Shown: positions 33,354 through 41,975 of the stretch, piece by piece
How the letters are laid out: each line of letters begins with the position of its first letter
Position numbering within the stretch: position 1 is the first letter of the stretch
Assembly: GCA_025149285.1 (NCBI GenBank)
Contig: CP102274.1
Span: forward strand, 5,854,001 to 5,918,000
Length of the DNA: 64,000 bases
Origin: Hungatella hathewayi
GTDB lineage: Bacteria; Bacillota; Clostridia; Lachnospirales; Lachnospiraceae
Direction: 5' to 3'
The notes under the pieces: model-generated
What the model was told of the DNA's origin: nothing
What the model saw: only the letters and a program-made list of their open reading frames with translations
The model's database searches: none
Made by a program: the position numbers and the translations under genes

Positions 33354-33794
33354 TTAGTTCACCTCGCAGGTTCCACCTAAAGCCTCGATTTTGGTCTTAG
33401 CGCCTTCGCTGAAAGCATCTACCTTTACTGTAAGCTTTTTGGTTAATTCTCCGTTTCCAAGGATCTTAACACCATCGCGCGGATTCTTAACAATGCCGCT
33501 CTCCAGCAGAGTCTCAACTGTCACAACAGTATCGTTTTCGAACTGCTCTAAAGCACTAACATTGATGCCAATGATAGTCTTGCTGTTTCTGTTTGTAAAG
33601 CCTCTCTTAGGAAGACGTCTGTATAAAGGCATCTGGCCGCCTTCAAATCCTGGTCTCGGAGCACCTGAACGAGCTTTCTGTCCTTTATGGCCCTTACCTG
33701 CAGTCTTACCGTTTCCTGAACCATGGCCACGGCCTCTTCTGAAACTGTCGCTGTGTTTGGATCCTAATGCAGGCTGTAAATTTGATAATTCCAT
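33354..33794 (-). CDS. rplO: 50S ribosomal protein L15 (uL15)
   Basis: 146 residues from MELSNLQPALGSKHSDSFRR, with the Gly-rich GRGHGSGNGKTAGKGHKGQK. AAGGAGGTGCAAACG precedes the ATG at 33794; a frame extension upstream covers the rpmD end only. Between rpmD and secY as usual. Confidence 0.96.
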   Translation of the reverse strand: MELSNLQPALGSKHSDSFRRGRGHGSGNGKTAGKGHKGQKARSGAPRPGFEGGQMPLYRRLPKRGFTNRNSKTIIGINVSALEQFENDTVVTVETLLESGIVKNPRDGVKILGNGELTKKLTVKVDAFSEGAKTKIEALGGTCEVN

Positions 33795-33819
33795 CGTTTG
33801 CACCTCCTTACTGTTCTGC

Positions 33820-34002
33820 TTAAATTTCTTCAACTTTTACTAAATGTCTTACGCTCTGGATCATGCCTCTGACTGCACCGTTATCCGGCATTTCAACTGT
33901 CTTATGAAGCTTCTTTAAACCTAAAGCTTCAACGGTTGCTTTCTGCTTCGGAACTGCGCCGATCGGGGATTTCACCAATGTGATTTTTAATTTATCTGCC
34001 AT
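33820..34002 (-). CDS. rpmD: 50S ribosomal protein L30 (uL30)
   Basis: 60 residues, MADKLKITLVKSPIGAVPKQ, ending MIQSVRHLVKVEEI. Typical short L30 between rpsE and rplO. Ribosome binding site AAGGAGGATAG precedes the ATG. Confidence 0.96.
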   Translation of the reverse strand: MADKLKITLVKSPIGAVPKQKATVEALGLKKLHKTVEMPDNGAVRGMIQSVRHLVKVEEI

Positions 34003-34015
34003 TATCCTATCCTCC

Positions 34016-34525
34016 TTAGCCTAAAATCTCTTCTACAGATTTGCCGCGAAGCTTTGCAACTTCCTCAGGAGTCTTTAACTGAGTCAATCCTTCGATTGTA
34101 GCCAAAACTACGTTTGTCTTGTTGTTGGAACCTAAAGATTTTGTACGGATGTTCTTAATTCCTGCAAGCTCAACTACCGCACGTGCAGGACCGCCTGCGA
34201 TGATACCGGTACCTTCCGGAGCTCTCTTAAGAAGAACTGCTGCGCTTCCGAATTTTCCGATTAAATCATGAGGAATACTGCTGTTCTCATCTACCGGTAC
34301 AGTTACCATGTTCTTAACAGCAGCCTCTTTACCCTTGCGGATTGCTTCCGGAACTTCGCCTGCTTTGCCAAGGCCTGCACCTACGTGGCCATTGCCATCG
34401 CCTACGACTACTAAAGCAGAGAATCTCATAGTACGTCCGCCTTTTACGGTTTTCGATACTCGCTTGATAGCAACTACTTTGTCGTTTAATTCTAACTGAC
34501 TTGCATCAATAATTGTATGTTTCAA
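34016..34525 (-). CDS. rpsE: 30S ribosomal protein S5 (uS5)
   Basis: 169 residues beginning at a TTG, set by GGAGAATAGGGCG upstream. The dsRNA-binding-like N-terminal half contains GGRTMRFSALVVVGDGNGHV, and the C-terminal half has GTGIIAGGPARAVVELAGI. Role in decoding accuracy. Confidence 0.96.
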   Translation of the reverse strand: MKHTIIDASQLELNDKVVAIKRVSKTVKGGRTMRFSALVVVGDGNGHVGAGLGKAGEVPEAIRKGKEAAVKNMVTVPVDENSSIPHDLIGKFGSAAVLLKRAPEGTGIIAGGPARAVVELAGIKNIRTKSLGSNNKTNVVLATIEGLTQLKTPEEVAKLRGKSVEEILG

Positions 34526-34544
34526 CGCCCTATTCTCCTCTCTA

Positions 34545-34913
34545 CTAGAATTCCAGACCAGCTTCTCTGGCTGCGTCTGCTAATGCCTGAATCTTGCCCT
34601 GATATATGAAGCCGCCTCTGTCAAATACAACTTCCTTGATTCCCTTTTCGAGAGCCCTCTTGGCAATTACGGTACCTACATATGCTGCAGCATCAACGTT
34701 GTTAGTTTTCTCTAATTCAGCCTTTACTTCTTTTTCAACTGTAGAAGCTGAGACTAAAGTTTTACCAACTGTATCGTCAATAATTTGAGCATACATATGA
34801 TTATTACTTCTGAACACAGCTAAACGCGGTCTTTCTGCAGTGCCTGCAAAACGATTACGTAATCTGGTGTGCTTTTTCACGCGAACTTCGCTTCTTGACT
34901 GTTTGCTAACCAT
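34545..34913 (-). CDS. rplR: 50S ribosomal protein L18 (uL18)
   Basis: 122 residues; RPRLAVFRSNNHMYAQIIDD and FDRGGFIYQGKIQALADAAR are the conserved L18 blocks. 5S rRNA-binding protein. Starts ATG after AAGGAGAGTGTAAAA. Confidence 0.96.
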   Translation of the reverse strand: MVSKQSRSEVRVKKHTRLRNRFAGTAERPRLAVFRSNNHMYAQIIDDTVGKTLVSASTVEKEVKAELEKTNNVDAAAYVGTVIAKRALEKGIKEVVFDRGGFIYQGKIQALADAAREAGLEF

Positions 34914-34931
34914 TTTTACACTCTCCTTAAA

Positions 34932-35474
34932 TTATTTCTTACCAGTCTTACCAACTTTACGTCTGATAACTTCATCAGCATATTTGATACCTTTGCCCTT
35001 ATACGGCTCAGGTCTTCTCTTGTCTCTGATTTCAGCAGCGTACTGGCCTACTTTTTCTTTATCGATACCCTTTACAATGATGACGTTCTGGCCTTCCATT
35101 GTGGACTCCAGACCTTCCGGATCTTCCATCTCAACCGGATGAGAATAGCCGAGGGAAAGAACAAGCTTCTTGCCCTGCTTCTGAGCTCTGTAACCTACAC
35201 CATTGATTTCCAGTTTCTTCTCGTAACCAGCGGTTACGCCGACGATCATGTTGTTGATCAGTGTTCTTGTCAGACCGTGTAAAGATTTCATCTTCTTTAA
35301 ATCGCTGGGTCTGCTAACGATGATCTGGCCATCTTCTTCTTTGATGGACATTTCAGCCGGTAATACTCTTTCCAGAGTTCCCTTTGGACCTTTTACAGTC
35401 ACTTTATTATTTTCTGCGATTGTGACAGTAACGCCTGCCGGAATCGCGATAGGCATTCTTCCTATACGTGACAT
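34932..35474 (-). CDS. rplF: 50S ribosomal protein L6 (uL6)
   Basis: 180 residues; MSRIGRMPIAIPAGVTVTIA and the C-terminal RRPEPYKGKGIKYADEVIRR, with duplicated L6 domains. Between rpsH and rplR. Confidence 0.97.
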   Translation of the reverse strand: MSRIGRMPIAIPAGVTVTIAENNKVTVKGPKGTLERVLPAEMSIKEEDGQIIVSRPSDLKKMKSLHGLTRTLINNMIVGVTAGYEKKLEINGVGYRAQKQGKKLVLSLGYSHPVEMEDPEGLESTMEGQNVIIVKGIDKEKVGQYAAEIRDKRRPEPYKGKGIKYADEVIRRKVGKTGKK

Positions 35475-35540
35475 GCCGTGTACCTCCTTAAATTTTCGGA
35501 AAAAGCGTCTGCGCTTTCTCTGTTTTCAGTAGTTCTTAAA

Positions 35541-35942
35541 TTACCAAACAAATGCCAGCACTTCTCCGCCTACGCCGAGTTCACGTGCTTCCTTATCGGT
35601 TACAACGCCCTGGTTTGTGGAGATGATAGCTGTTCCTAAACCACCCAGAACCTTCGGTAACTCTTCCTTGTTTGCGTATACACGTAAACCAGGTTTGGAG
35701 ATTCTCTTGATTCCTGTGATGATTTTTTCATTTTTATCTTTGCCGTACTTTAAGGTGATTCTGATGGTCTGGAAAGCACCGTCTTCTACGAGATCATATT
35801 TCTTAATGTAGCCCTCTTTTACAAGGATATCAGCAATAGCTAATTTCATCTTGGATGAAGGTACATCTACTGTATCATGTTTGGCAGTATTTGCATTACG
35901 AATTCTTGTAAGCATATCTGCGATTGGATCGCTCATTGTCAT
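35541..35942 (-). CDS. rpsH: 30S ribosomal protein S8 (uS8)
   Basis: 133 residues from MTMSDPIADMLTRIRNANTA, ending NQGVVTDKEARELGVGGEVLAFVW-type with the conserved GGEVLAFVW. In many bacteria S8 represses the spc operon. AAAGGAGGC lies 12 bases before the ATG at 35942; an ATG three codons earlier is too near the ribosome binding site. A 238-base palindrome-rich spacer separates it from rpsN. Confidence 0.96.
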   Translation of the reverse strand: MTMSDPIADMLTRIRNANTAKHDTVDVPSSKMKLAIADILVKEGYIKKYDLVEDGAFQTIRITLKYGKDKNEKIITGIKRISKPGLRVYANKEELPKVLGGLGTAIISTNQGVVTDKEARELGVGGEVLAFVW

Positions 35943-36180
35943 GAGATACATTGCCTCCTTTTGCTTTAATTGTCTGCTAGCCGAAAGCATCTCGAAAACC
36001 TTCGGTTTTCTCGATGTCGGTTGGTTTCCTGAAATGGCGCATAAGCCTGTTCCGCCGGACACGCAGCTCACGCTGCTGAAATTGCTGCGCAATTTCTAAA
36101 AATCACCAAACCCAGCCTGATTCCTGCCAGCAGGATCAGCCTGCCTTTGCTGATTTTTACCGGCTCTTCGCCAGCCAGTT
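35943..36180. other. Palindrome-rich spacer inside the spc operon
   Basis: No gene; the frame of rpsH continues upstream by chance. Contains TCGAAAACCTTCGGTTTTCT (7-base stem), GAAATTGCGCAGCAATTTC (8-base stem), CAGCTCACGCTGCTG and CCTGCCAGCAGG. rpsN and rpsH are usually separated by about 20-40 bases, so this looks like an insertion of repetitive sequence into the operon. Confidence 0.55.
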
Positions 36181-36366
36181 TTACCAGCTTGCTTTTTTTA
36201 CACCCGGGATCTGGCCTTTGTATGCTAATTCGCGGAAACATATACGGCAGATACCGTATTTTCTTAAATAAGCATGTGGACGTCCACAGATTCTGCAGCG
36301 ATTGTATTCTCTTGTGGAGAACTTTGCAGGTCTCTGCTGTTTAATCTTCATTGAAGTCTTTGCCAT
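36181..36366 (-). CDS. rpsN: 30S ribosomal protein S14, zinc type (uS14)
   Basis: 61 residues; MAKTSMKIKQQRPAKFSTRE, with the zinc cysteines CRICGRPHAYLRKYGICRIC. Short zinc form. Ends KGQIPGVKKASW. Confidence 0.96.
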   Translation of the reverse strand: MAKTSMKIKQQRPAKFSTREYNRCRICGRPHAYLRKYGICRICFRELAYKGQIPGVKKASW

Positions 36367-36381
36367 GGAATATTCCTCCTG

Positions 36382-36921
36382 TTATTTTGCAAATGGCATA
36401 TTGAATAATGTCAAAAGTTCACGGGCTTCTTCATCGGTCTTAGCGGTAGTAACGAAAATAATGTCCATACCTCTTACCTTGTCAACTTTATCGTACTCAA
36501 TTTCAGGGAAAATAAGCTGCTCTTTGATACCAAGGGCATAGTTTCCTCTGCCGTCAAATGCGTTAGGATTCACACCCCTGAAGTCACGTACACGAGGTAA
36601 TGCAAGGTTGATCAGACGATCTGCAAACTCATACATTCTCTCGCCGCGTAATGTTACCTTACAGCCGATTGGCATGCCTTCTCTGAGCTTGAAGTTAGCA
36701 ATTGATTTTTTAGCCTTTGTTAAGACTGCCTTCTGTCCGGAGATGATTTCTAAGTCTCTGACCGCAGAGTCTAAAACCTTGGCATTTTCCTTTGCTTCAC
36801 CAACGCCCATGTTGATAACGATCTTATCTAACTTCGGCACTTCCATAATATTCTTATATCCGAATTTCTTAATCATAGCTTCTACGATTTCGTTCTGATA
36901 TGTTTCTTTTAATCTAGCCAA
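36382..36921 (-). CDS. rplE: 50S ribosomal protein L5 (uL5)
   Basis: 179 residues with a TTG start, set by GGAGGAATAAAAA upstream. KIVINMGVGEAKENAKVLDS and RVRDFRGVNPNAFDGRGNYA are conserved. Contacts 5S rRNA and P-site tRNA. Confidence 0.96.
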   Translation of the reverse strand: MARLKETYQNEIVEAMIKKFGYKNIMEVPKLDKIVINMGVGEAKENAKVLDSAVRDLEIISGQKAVLTKAKKSIANFKLREGMPIGCKVTLRGERMYEFADRLINLALPRVRDFRGVNPNAFDGRGNYALGIKEQLIFPEIEYDKVDKVRGMDIIFVTTAKTDEEARELLTLFNMPFAK

Positions 36922-36942
36922 TTTTTATTCCTCCTCTCCGAA

Positions 36943-37248
36943 TTAGTCAATCGCTTTTCCGGTCGCCTTGGCAACACGGACTTTTTTACCGTCTTTTACT
37001 TCGAAGCCGACTCTGGTAGCTTTTCCGTCTACAACGAGCATTACGTTGGAGATGTCAAGCGCAGCTTCCTTCTGAACAATACCACCCTGTGGATTGCCAG
37101 GGCCCGGCTTTACATGCTTGGTGATCATGTTGCAGCCTTCCACCAGGACTTTGTTGTTCTTTGTATCTACATGAAGAACTTTGCCCTGTTTATCTCTATC
37201 TTTTCCTGCGATAACCTTTACCAGGTCATCTCTCTTAATTTTATGCAC
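36943..37248 (-). CDS. rplX: 50S ribosomal protein L24 (uL24)
   Basis: 101 residues from a GTG at 37248 (MHKIKRDDLVKVIAGKDRDK). KOW motif in VIAGKDRDKQGKV. A GTG three codons earlier (37257) lies inside GGGAGGTG, the ribosome binding site itself, so the second GTG is preferred. Assembly initiator of the 50S subunit. Confidence 0.94.
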   Translation of the reverse strand: MHKIKRDDLVKVIAGKDRDKQGKVLHVDTKNNKVLVEGCNMITKHVKPGPGNPQGGIVQKEAALDISNVMLVVDGKATRVGFEVKDGKKVRVAKATGKAID

Positions 37249-37261
37249 AGTCGACACCTCC

Positions 37262-37630
37262 CTATAATACTTCTGGAGCTAAGGAAACAATCTTCATGAA
37301 CTGTTTCTCTCTTAATTCTCTTGCAACCGGTCCAAAGATACGAGTTCCTCTCGGAGTCTTGTCATCTTTGATTATTACTGCAGCGTTCTCATCGAACTTG
37401 ATATAAGAACCGTCTTTGCGGCGGGCACCTTTTACAGTACGCACAACAACGGCCTTTACTACGTCACCTTTCTTTACAACACCGCCTGGTGTTGCATCCT
37501 TAACGGTAGCGACGATAATATCACCAATATTAGCATATCTTCTTGTAGAGCCGCCCATAACACGGATACACAGTAATTCTTTCGCACCGGTATTGTCGGC
37601 AACCTTTAATCTGGTCTCCTGCTGAATCAT
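37262..37630 (-). CDS. rplN: 50S ribosomal protein L14 (uL14)
   Basis: 122 residues; MIQQETRLKVADNTGAKELL, RRKDGSYIKFDENAAVIIKD and PRGTRIFGPVARELR. Standard length. Between rpsQ and rplX. Confidence 0.97.
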   Translation of the reverse strand: MIQQETRLKVADNTGAKELLCIRVMGGSTRRYANIGDIIVATVKDATPGGVVKKGDVVKAVVVRTVKGARRKDGSYIKFDENAAVIIKDDKTPRGTRIFGPVARELREKQFMKIVSLAPEVL

Positions 37631-37656
37631 GCCTGTTACTCCTTCCTGGAAATAAT

Positions 37657-37911
37657 TTATTTCGCTTTCTCGATAATCTCAACAAGTCTCCATCTCTTGT
37701 CCTTGGACAGCGGTCTTGTTTCCATTACTTTTACTGTATCGCCCATGTTGCATTCGTTGTTTTCGTCATGAGCTTTTAATTTATACGTTCTCTTTACGAT
37801 CTTGCCGTATAAAGGATGTTTTACATGGTCTACGATAGCTACAACGATGGTCTTATCCATCTTATTGCTGACTACCTTGCCCGTACGGGTTTTTCTTAAA
37901 TTTCTTTCCAC
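37657..37911 (-). CDS. rpsQ: 30S ribosomal protein S17 (uS17)
   Basis: 84 residues, GTG start, ERNLRKTRTGKVVSNKMDKT, with MGDTVKVMETRPLSKDKRWR. AAAGGAGTAACGTAAC precedes the GTG. A 122-base gap to rpmC holds a small hairpin, CACACGACCGTGTG. Confidence 0.96.
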   Translation of the reverse strand: MERNLRKTRTGKVVSNKMDKTIVVAIVDHVKHPLYGKIVKRTYKLKAHDENNECNMGDTVKVMETRPLSKDKRWRLVEIIEKAK

Positions 37912-38033
37912 GTTACGTTACTCCTTTCAATGATTGTATCCGTTTCCTGGATACAGAGTACACTCAAAAGTGTTTCTATCACTCACAAGTTTCCACACGG
38001 TCGTGTGTGTCATACTGAGATGAAAATATCTGC

Positions 38034-38240
38034 TTAAGCCAGTTTAGCCTTCTCTGTCATAACAGTCTGGATTCTGGCAATGTTCTTACGAACTTCTTTG
38101 ATTCTGCTGGTGTTATCCAACTGATTCGTTGCGTTCTGGAATCTTAAGTTAAAGAGTTCCTTCTTCGCAGCTACTAATTCTTCGTTCAGTTCTGTGACTG
38201 ATTTTGCCTTTAATTCTTCTACATATTTATTAATTTTCAC
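38034..38240 (-). CDS. rpmC: 50S ribosomal protein L29 (uL29)
   Basis: 68 residues from a GTG at 38240 (KINKYVEELKAKSVTELNEE), overlapping the rplP end by 11 bases. AAGGCGG upstream favours this over a GTG three codons earlier. Ends IARIQTVMTEKAKLA. Near the exit tunnel. Confidence 0.93.
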   Translation of the reverse strand: MKINKYVEELKAKSVTELNEELVAAKKELFNLRFQNATNQLDNTSRIKEVRKNIARIQTVMTEKAKLA

Positions 38241-38667
38241 TGTTATCACCGCCTTCTAAATCCGCTTTAGCAGCAATCTTACATCTGCATGGTAACTTGT
38301 GCATAGCAAGACGTAAAGCTTCACGAGCTGTTTCTTCAGGTACTCCAGCGATTTCAAATAATACACGGCCTGGTTTCACTACTGCTACCCAGTATTCCAG
38401 AGCGCCCTTACCGGAACCCATACGGGTTTCTGCTGGCTTTGCTGTTACAGGTTTATCCGGGAAAATCTTAATCCAGACTTTACCACCACGCTTGATATAA
38501 CGGGTCATGGCAACACGGGCTGCCTCGATCTGGTTTGATTTGATCCAACATGGCTCTAAAGCGACTAAACCGTATTCACCATTGCTGATTGTGTTGCCTC
38601 TTAAAGCCTTACCAGCCATGGAACCACGGAACTGTTTACGACGTTTAACTCTCTTAGGCATTAACAT
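38230..38667 (-). CDS. rplP: 50S ribosomal protein L16 (uL16)
   Basis: 145 residues, MLMPKRVKRRKQFRGSMAGK, with GKGALEYWVAVVKPGRVLFE. The ATG overlaps the rpsC stop by one base (TAATG). Lies at the tRNA-binding region of the 50S subunit. Confidence 0.96.
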   Translation of the reverse strand: MLMPKRVKRRKQFRGSMAGKALRGNTISNGEYGLVALEPCWIKSNQIEAARVAMTRYIKRGGKVWIKIFPDKPVTAKPAETRMGSGKGALEYWVAVVKPGRVLFEIAGVPEETAREALRLAMHKLPCRCKIAAKADLEGGDNSEN

Positions 38668-39323
38668 TATTTATCGCTCCCTTCCCTATTTCCTTTAGTT
38701 GGAAGTATCTCGCCTTTGTAGATCCATACCTTAACGCCAACTTTGCCGTAGGTTGTATCTGCTTCAGCGAAACCATAGTCAATATCTGCTCGTAATGTCT
38801 GTAACGGAATTGTTCCCTCGCTGTAGAACTCTGTACGAGCCATATCAGCGCCGCCAAGACGTCCTGCAACTGCAGTCTTGATACCCTTAACGCCAGCCTT
38901 CATGGAACGGCCCATGGTGGACTTCATGGCACGACGGAAGGAAACACGGTTCTCTAACTGCTGTGCGATGGATTCAGCTACTAACTGAGCGTCTTTGTCA
39001 GGTCTCTTGATTTCTTTGATATCAACAAATAATTTCTTATCTGTCATCTTCTGAACTTCTGCTTTCAACTTCTCAATTTCAGAACCACCCTTACCGATGA
39101 CTACGCCCGGTTTTGCAGTGTGGATAATAATTTTAACACGGTCAGACGCTCTTTCGATCTCGATATCAGATACGCCGGCACTGTATAATCTCTTCTTCAA
39201 GTATGTTCTGAGCTTGTAGTCTTCAACTAAATTGTCTGCAAAGTCAGCTTCTGCATACCACTTGGAATCCCAGTCTTTAATAACACCGACTCTTAAGCCG
39301 TGTGGATTAACTTTCTGTCCCAT
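38667..39323 (-). CDS. rpsC: 30S ribosomal protein S3 (uS3)
   Basis: 218 residues; MGQKVNPHGLRVGVIKDWDS, KH domain GVVIGKGGSEIEKLKAEVQK, and the C-terminal TEFYSEGTIPLQTLRADIDY. Part of the mRNA entry site. Confidence 0.97.
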   Translation of the reverse strand: MGQKVNPHGLRVGVIKDWDSKWYAEADFADNLVEDYKLRTYLKKRLYSAGVSDIEIERASDRVKIIIHTAKPGVVIGKGGSEIEKLKAEVQKMTDKKLFVDIKEIKRPDKDAQLVAESIAQQLENRVSFRRAMKSTMGRSMKAGVKGIKTAVAGRLGGADMARTEFYSEGTIPLQTLRADIDYGFAEADTTYGKVGVKVWIYKGEILPTKGNREGSDK

Positions 39324-39334
39324 TATTTGCCTCC

Positions 39335-39721
39335 TTATCTTTCATTAAGCACGATGGTGATGTGGCTCATTCTCTTCTCGATTCTATAAGCGCGGCCCTG
39401 TGCCCTCGGTTTTACTCTCTTCATTGTCGGTCCTTTGTTTGCGTAGCATTCCTCTACGTAAAGTTTGGACGGATCCATACCGTTGTTATTCTCAGCATTT
39501 GCGATCGCTGATTTTAATAACTTTTCTATTAAAGTAGAAGCATATCTGGGATTGTAGGTTACAATACCAAGTGCTGTCTGTGCGTCTTTGCCTCTGATGG
39601 CGTCTAATACGAAGCATGCCTTCTGAACAGAAACTCTGGCATAAGATAACTTTGCTGACGGTCTCGTGTCCTTCTGAGCATTTCTTTCTCTCTTAATTTG
39701 GGTTCTATGTCCCTTAGCCAT
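39335..39721 (-). CDS. rplV: 50S ribosomal protein L22 (uL22)
   Basis: 128 residues; the conserved C-terminal GPTMKRVKPRAQGRAYRIEK followed by HITIVL. Its beta-hairpin lines the exit tunnel. Between rpsS and rpsC. Confidence 0.96.
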   Translation of the reverse strand: MAKGHRTQIKRERNAQKDTRPSAKLSYARVSVQKACFVLDAIRGKDAQTALGIVTYNPRYASTLIEKLLKSAIANAENNNGMDPSKLYVEECYANKGPTMKRVKPRAQGRAYRIEKRMSHITIVLNER

Positions 39722-39752
39722 TGGTGAAGCCTCCTTTCAATTAATCAATCTA

Positions 39753-40034
39753 TTACTTACGTCCGGATTTCTTCTCGTCCTTGCCATGACCTCTGTAGGT
39801 TCTGGTTGCAACGAATTCACCGAGTTTATGTCCAACCATATCTTCTGTAACATATACCGGAACGTGCTTTCTTCCATCATGAACTGCAATTGTATGTCCA
39901 ACCATCTGTGGGAAGATGGTAGAACGACGGGACCAGGTCTTAATTACCTGATGCTGTCCTGCTGTGTTCATAGCATCAATTTTTTTCAGTAAAGACGCAT
40001 CCGCGAATGGTCCTTTTTTCAGTGAGCGAGCCAT
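39753..40034 (-). CDS. rpsS: 30S ribosomal protein S19 (uS19)
   Basis: 93 residues; MARSLKKGPFADASLLKKID, TWSRRSTIFPQMVGHTIAVH and KLGEFVATRTYRGH. Standard. Confidence 0.97.
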   Translation of the reverse strand: MARSLKKGPFADASLLKKIDAMNTAGQHQVIKTWSRRSTIFPQMVGHTIAVHDGRKHVPVYVTEDMVGHKLGEFVATRTYRGHGKDEKKSGRK

Positions 40035-40053
40035 AGGTTCTAACCTCCTTCAA

Positions 40054-40902
40054 TTATTTAATGGTCTTTCCATCTCTTCTTCTAACGATTAACTTGTTAG
40101 ACTGCTTGTTTTTCTTTCTGGTCTTTAAACCAAGAGCAGGTTTGCCCCATGGTGTACATGGACCCGGGCGGCCGATACCGGTCTTTCCTTCACCACCACC
40201 GTGCGGATGGTCGTTCGGGTTCATAACGGAACCGCGTACAGTAGGTCTGATACCCATATGACGTTTTCTACCAGCTTTACCGATGTTGATAAGGGAGTGA
40301 TCTCCATTACCTACAACGCCGATGGTAGCTCTGCAGCCTATCGGAACCATTCTCATCTCACCTGAAGGTAATCTTAAGGTTGCATATTTGCCTTCTTTTG
40401 CCATTAACTGAGCAGAGTTTCCAGCGGAACGGACCAGCTGACCGCCCTTGCCCGGATAAAGTTCGATGTTGTGTACCTGTGTACCAACCGGGATCTGGCC
40501 TAATGGTAAGCAGTTACCAATTCTGGCCTCTGCATTCTCACCGCTCATGATCTTCATACCGTCTGTTAAACCAGCCGGAGCAAGGATATAAGACTTGGTA
40601 CCGTCTGCGTAGCAGATTAAAGCGATGTTGGCAGTTCTGTTCGGATCGTATTCGATACCGATAACGGTTGCCGGAATGCCATCTTTGGAGTTTCTCTTGA
40701 AATCGATGATTCTATATTTTCTCTTAGCACCGCCTCCGCGATGTCTAACAGTGATTTTACCCTGATTATTACGACCAGCCTGCTTGTTCATGGTAGCGCT
40801 GATTAAGGACTTTTCAGGAGTCTTCTTTGTAATCTCGCTGAAATCAGAACCAGTCATATGTCTTCTGGAAGGGGTATATGGGTTATACTTTTTGATTCCC
40901 AT
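40054..40902 (-). CDS. rplB: 50S ribosomal protein L2 (uL2)
   Basis: 282 residues; MGIKKYNPYTPSRRHMTGSD, core RHRGGGAKRKYRIIDFKRNS, and NPNDHPHGGGEGKTGIGRPG with the conserved His of the peptidyl transferase region. A 124-base hairpin-containing gap separates it from rplW. Confidence 0.97.
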   Translation of the reverse strand: MGIKKYNPYTPSRRHMTGSDFSEITKKTPEKSLISATMNKQAGRNNQGKITVRHRGGGAKRKYRIIDFKRNSKDGIPATVIGIEYDPNRTANIALICYADGTKSYILAPAGLTDGMKIMSGENAEARIGNCLPLGQIPVGTQVHNIELYPGKGGQLVRSAGNSAQLMAKEGKYATLRLPSGEMRMVPIGCRATIGVVGNGDHSLINIGKAGRKRHMGIRPTVRGSVMNPNDHPHGGGEGKTGIGRPGPCTPWGKPALGLKTRKKNKQSNKLIVRRRDGKTIK

Positions 40903-41026
40903 GTTGTAACTCTCCTTTCTAACAAAAGCACCTATACATGAGCCTTACGGGCCCGCAAGTGCTTCAACGCCTCCAGGCGTTTCATTTTATCGTGATATAG
41001 TGTTCATCACATAGATGAAGGGCTGC
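40903..41026 (-). other. Spacer between rplW and rplB with hairpin
   Basis: AAGCACTTGCGGGCCCGTAA with the downstream partner TAGGTGCTTTTGTT on the minus strand forms a stem followed by T residues, placed just before the rplB ribosome binding site. It could be a weak attenuator or an RNase processing site. A second small palindrome, CGCCTGGAGGCG, lies upstream of it. Confidence 0.5.
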
Positions 41027-41326
41027 TTACAGTCCTTCGAAGATTTCGATATCTTTGCTGTCAGCGGTGAGCTGAACGATCGCTTTCTTCGTCTTTGCTG
41101 TCTTGCCGAAGGTCATTCCTCTTCTCTTGGTCTTTCCTTCTAAGTTCATGGTGTTCACGCTGGCAACCTTGGTTCCCGGGAACATCTTCTCAACAGCTTC
41201 TTTGATCATAGCCTTGTTTGCTTCCGGATGAACAATGAATGTATACTTCTTGGACGCCATAGCGTTCATGCTCTTCTCAGTAACGATCGGCTTCTGGATT
41301 ACGTCAAAATATTTAATATCTGCCAT
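41027..41326 (-). CDS. rplW: 50S ribosomal protein L23 (uL23)
   Basis: 99 residues; MADIKYFDVIQKPIVTEKSM and KYTFIVHPEANKAMIKEAVE. Docking site for trigger factor and SRP at the exit tunnel. Its ATG shares one base with the rplD stop (TAATG). Confidence 0.97.
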   Translation of the reverse strand: MADIKYFDVIQKPIVTEKSMNAMASKKYTFIVHPEANKAMIKEAVEKMFPGTKVASVNTMNLEGKTKRRGMTFGKTAKTKKAIVQLTADSKDIEIFEGL

Positions 41327-41946
41327 TATGCGTACACCTCCTCGATTGCTGCAACAGCAGTCTTGGTAGCAACAACTGTGTTATACTTTAAGATATCGTA
41401 TACATTGATCGTGTTAACAAAAGCAGTCTTAACAGCCGGAATGTTTCTTGCGGACTTCACTGCATTTGTGCTGTCATCGCCAACAACTACAAGTGCTTTG
41501 GATACCTTTAAGTTATTTAAAACGTTCTGGAACTTCTTTGTCTTGATTTCGTCAAACTTTAACTCGTCAACAACGATGAACTTATTCTCGTTCACTCTGC
41601 TTGTAAGAGCGGATTTAAGCGCAAGCTTTCTTTCCTTCTTGTTCAGTTTGATCGTGTAGTCTCTTGGTGTTGGAGCAAATACAACTCCGCCGCCTGTCCA
41701 CTGTGGAGATCTTGTTGAACCCTGTCTTGCATGACCGGTTCCTTTCTGCTTCCACGGTTTTCTTCCACCGCCGGATACTTCAGCGCGAGTTTTCGCTTTC
41801 TGTGTGCCCTGGCGCTTATTCGCAAGCTGGCTGACAACTGCTAAGTGTACAAGATGCTCATTTACATTCACACCAAACACAGCATCGTTTAACTCTAATG
41901 TGCCAACTTCATTACCTTCCATATTGTAAACAGATACGTTTGCCAT
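41326..41946 (-). CDS. rplD: 50S ribosomal protein L4 (uL4)
   Basis: 206 residues; the extended loop GTGHARQGSTRSPQWTGGGV reaches into the exit tunnel. In enterobacteria L4 represses the S10 operon by binding its leader; a structured leader is present here too (43233-43336). Confidence 0.97.
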   Translation of the reverse strand: MANVSVYNMEGNEVGTLELNDAVFGVNVNEHLVHLAVVSQLANKRQGTQKAKTRAEVSGGGRKPWKQKGTGHARQGSTRSPQWTGGGVVFAPTPRDYTIKLNKKERKLALKSALTSRVNENKFIVVDELKFDEIKTKKFQNVLNNLKVSKALVVVGDDSTNAVKSARNIPAVKTAFVNTINVYDILKYNTVVATKTAVAAIEEVYA

Positions 41947-41975
41947 CTGTGTGTTCCTCCTTTCTTATAAAAGCA

